Origin: Acidimicrobiales bacterium
Lineage (GTDB): Bacteria > Actinomycetota > Acidimicrobiia > Acidimicrobiales > Iamiaceae
Assembly (NCBI GenBank): GCA_030448105.1
Contig: JAUJNP010000004.1
Location: 154,141 to 218,140 of the forward strand
Reading direction: 5' to 3'
DNA: 64,000 bases
Below the pieces are notes generated by a model. That model ran no database searches, was not told where the DNA came from, and was given only the letters and a program-made list of their open reading frames with translations. Positions 63,335 through 64,000 of this stretch are shown here, in pieces (position 1 is the first letter of the stretch; every line of letters starts with the position of its first letter). The position numbers and the translations under genes are program-made.

Positions 63335-64000
63335 CTAGCGCGTCATCTGGCGGATGCGGCGGGCGTACTCCTGGGCCAGACGGCGGGCTTCGGCGTCGCT
63401 GCGACCCTCGGCCCAGACGGTGGTGACGGGCTCCTCGGGATCGGGCAGGGCCAGGGCCCAACCGCCCTCGTGCAGCACCTTGACGCCGTCGACCAGGACG
63501 AGCTGGCGGTCCTTGGTGTGCTCCACCAGGCTGCGCATCACCATGCCCTTCTGCTCCCAGGGCGTCACCACGTCCTCCCGGGCCATGTGCACCCGGGGCA
63601 GGGCGTCCACCACCGCCGAGAGGTCGGTGCGTTCCCGGGCCAGCAGCTCGAGCAGCTTGACGAGGGTGGCGGCGGCGTCGAAGGCGGGCAGGAACCCGGG
63701 CAGGATGTAGCCGCCGTCGGTGCTGGCGGCGAACCCCACCTCGGGGCGGGTGGCGGCGTCCATCAGCGCCGGGGCCGAGGTCTTGGTGTAGAGCACCGAG
63801 ACGCCGTGGGGCGCGACCAGGCTCTCCACCACCTGGCTCACGGTGACGGGCAGGGCGATCTGGTCGCCCACCATGTTTCCGGCCACCAGCGACACCAGAG
63901 CCAGCAGGGCGGTGGTGTCGCTGAGCACGCGCCCCTCGTCGTCGATCAGGGTGAGGTGCTCCCCGTCGGGATCGATCACCGCGCCGACCTTGGCCCCCGC
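63335..64000 (-). CDS. Phosphomannomutase/phosphoglucomutase-like protein, cut by the window edge
   Basis: The C-terminal 222 residues or so. It enters from the edge as VIDPDGEHLTLIDDEG, the metal- or sugar-binding loop region of alpha-D-phosphohexomutases, then VGFAASTDGGYILPGFLPAFDA and the C-terminal domain IV (VLHEGGWALALPDPEEP). Actinobacteria often fuse this module to a nucleotidyltransferase (mannose-1-phosphate guanylyltransferase); the missing N-terminal part is needed to tell. Presumably takes part in cell-wall sugar supply. Confidence 0.78.
   Translation of the reverse strand, partial: AGAKVGAVIDPDGEHLTLIDDEGRVLSDTTALLALVSLVAGNMVGDQIALPVTVSQVVESLVAPHGVSVLYTKTSAPALMDAATRPEVGFAASTDGGYILPGFLPAFDAAATLVKLLELLARERTDLSAVVDALPRVHMAREDVVTPWEQKGMVMRSLVEHTKDRQLVLVDGVKVLHEGGWALALPDPEEPVTTVWAEGRSDAEARRLAQEYARRIRQMTR

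Overview
The window is one stretch of very GC-rich DNA (roughly 70-75 % G+C by eye), densely packed with genes, with many GTG starts and 4-base GTGA/ATGA gene overlaps. A complete Pup-proteasome system, a WYL pair (PafB/PafC), MarP, a DUF4193-type protein and a mycobacteria-like gcvH-FHA-MerR-BFN neighbourhood place it in the Actinomycetota. Gene content and the lack of mycolate or sporulation genes suggest an Acidimicrobiia-like lineage; that placement is inference. No rRNA, tRNA, CRISPR array or intact mobile element was found.

Layout. 1-3.4 kb: aldehyde dehydrogenase, a phosphotransferase-fold kinase and a broken gene behind a KstR-like palindrome. 3.4-8.0 kb: a FIST sensor, a small conserved protein, and an amino-sugar island (NagA, divergent TetR, GH84 hexosaminidase). 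8.0-10.2 kb: a two-gene ADP-forming acyl-CoA synthetase. 10.2-15.1 kb: DacB, a LON-domain protein, three small envelope proteins, TrmI and the MarP-type membrane protease. 15.1-16.1 kb: decayed DNA and a ferredoxin. 16.3-26.7 kb: the proteasome locus arc-dop-pup-prcB-prcA-pafA-methyltransferase-DUF3866-pafB-pafC. 26.7-33.2 kb: signal peptidase I, GDPD, small proteins, tatA/B, tatC, helY and a lipid-kinase-like protein. 33.2-40 kb: accessory enzymes, a double-length ThyX-like protein, a truncated DUF222/13E12 gene and a LysM lytic transglycosylase. 40-46.7 kb: an acidic zinc-ribbon protein, a 1205-residue cyclase/ATPase/TPR regulator, GNAT, NUDIX and crotonase. 46.7-53.2 kb: a broken MMPL transporter, an Arg/Gly-rich protein with a C14 tract, a palindrome-controlled zinc-finger gene, a lipoprotein esterase and a class II aldolase. 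53.2-64 kb: an LLM flavoenzyme, glycine cleavage P, T and H genes interleaved with two MerR regulators, a nuclease-fold gene, BFN, Hpt and a zinc-ribbon FHA protein, then a phosphomannomutase-like gene cut by the window edge.

How they work together. Pup is made ligation-competent by Dop, attached by PafA, recognised by ARC and degraded by PrcB/PrcA; PafB/PafC are DNA-damage regulators in mycobacteria. Signal peptidase, Tat, MarP, DacB and the transglycosylase form an envelope-maintenance background. The gcv genes supply one-carbon units, and the FHA and MerR genes beside them are in the position of the mycobacterial GarA/FtsR cluster.

The most pervasive unexplained signal is a TAnnnT hexamer 6-9 bases before an ATG/GTG codon at about twenty genes, the signature of leaderless transcription. 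One copy points not at tatC but at a six-codon reading frame whose stop overlaps the tatC start. Other points of interest are a three-copy intergenic repeat, perfect palindromes on promoters or start codons, an apparent CTG start, the C14 tract, and several genes that keep both ends but have lost their middle.
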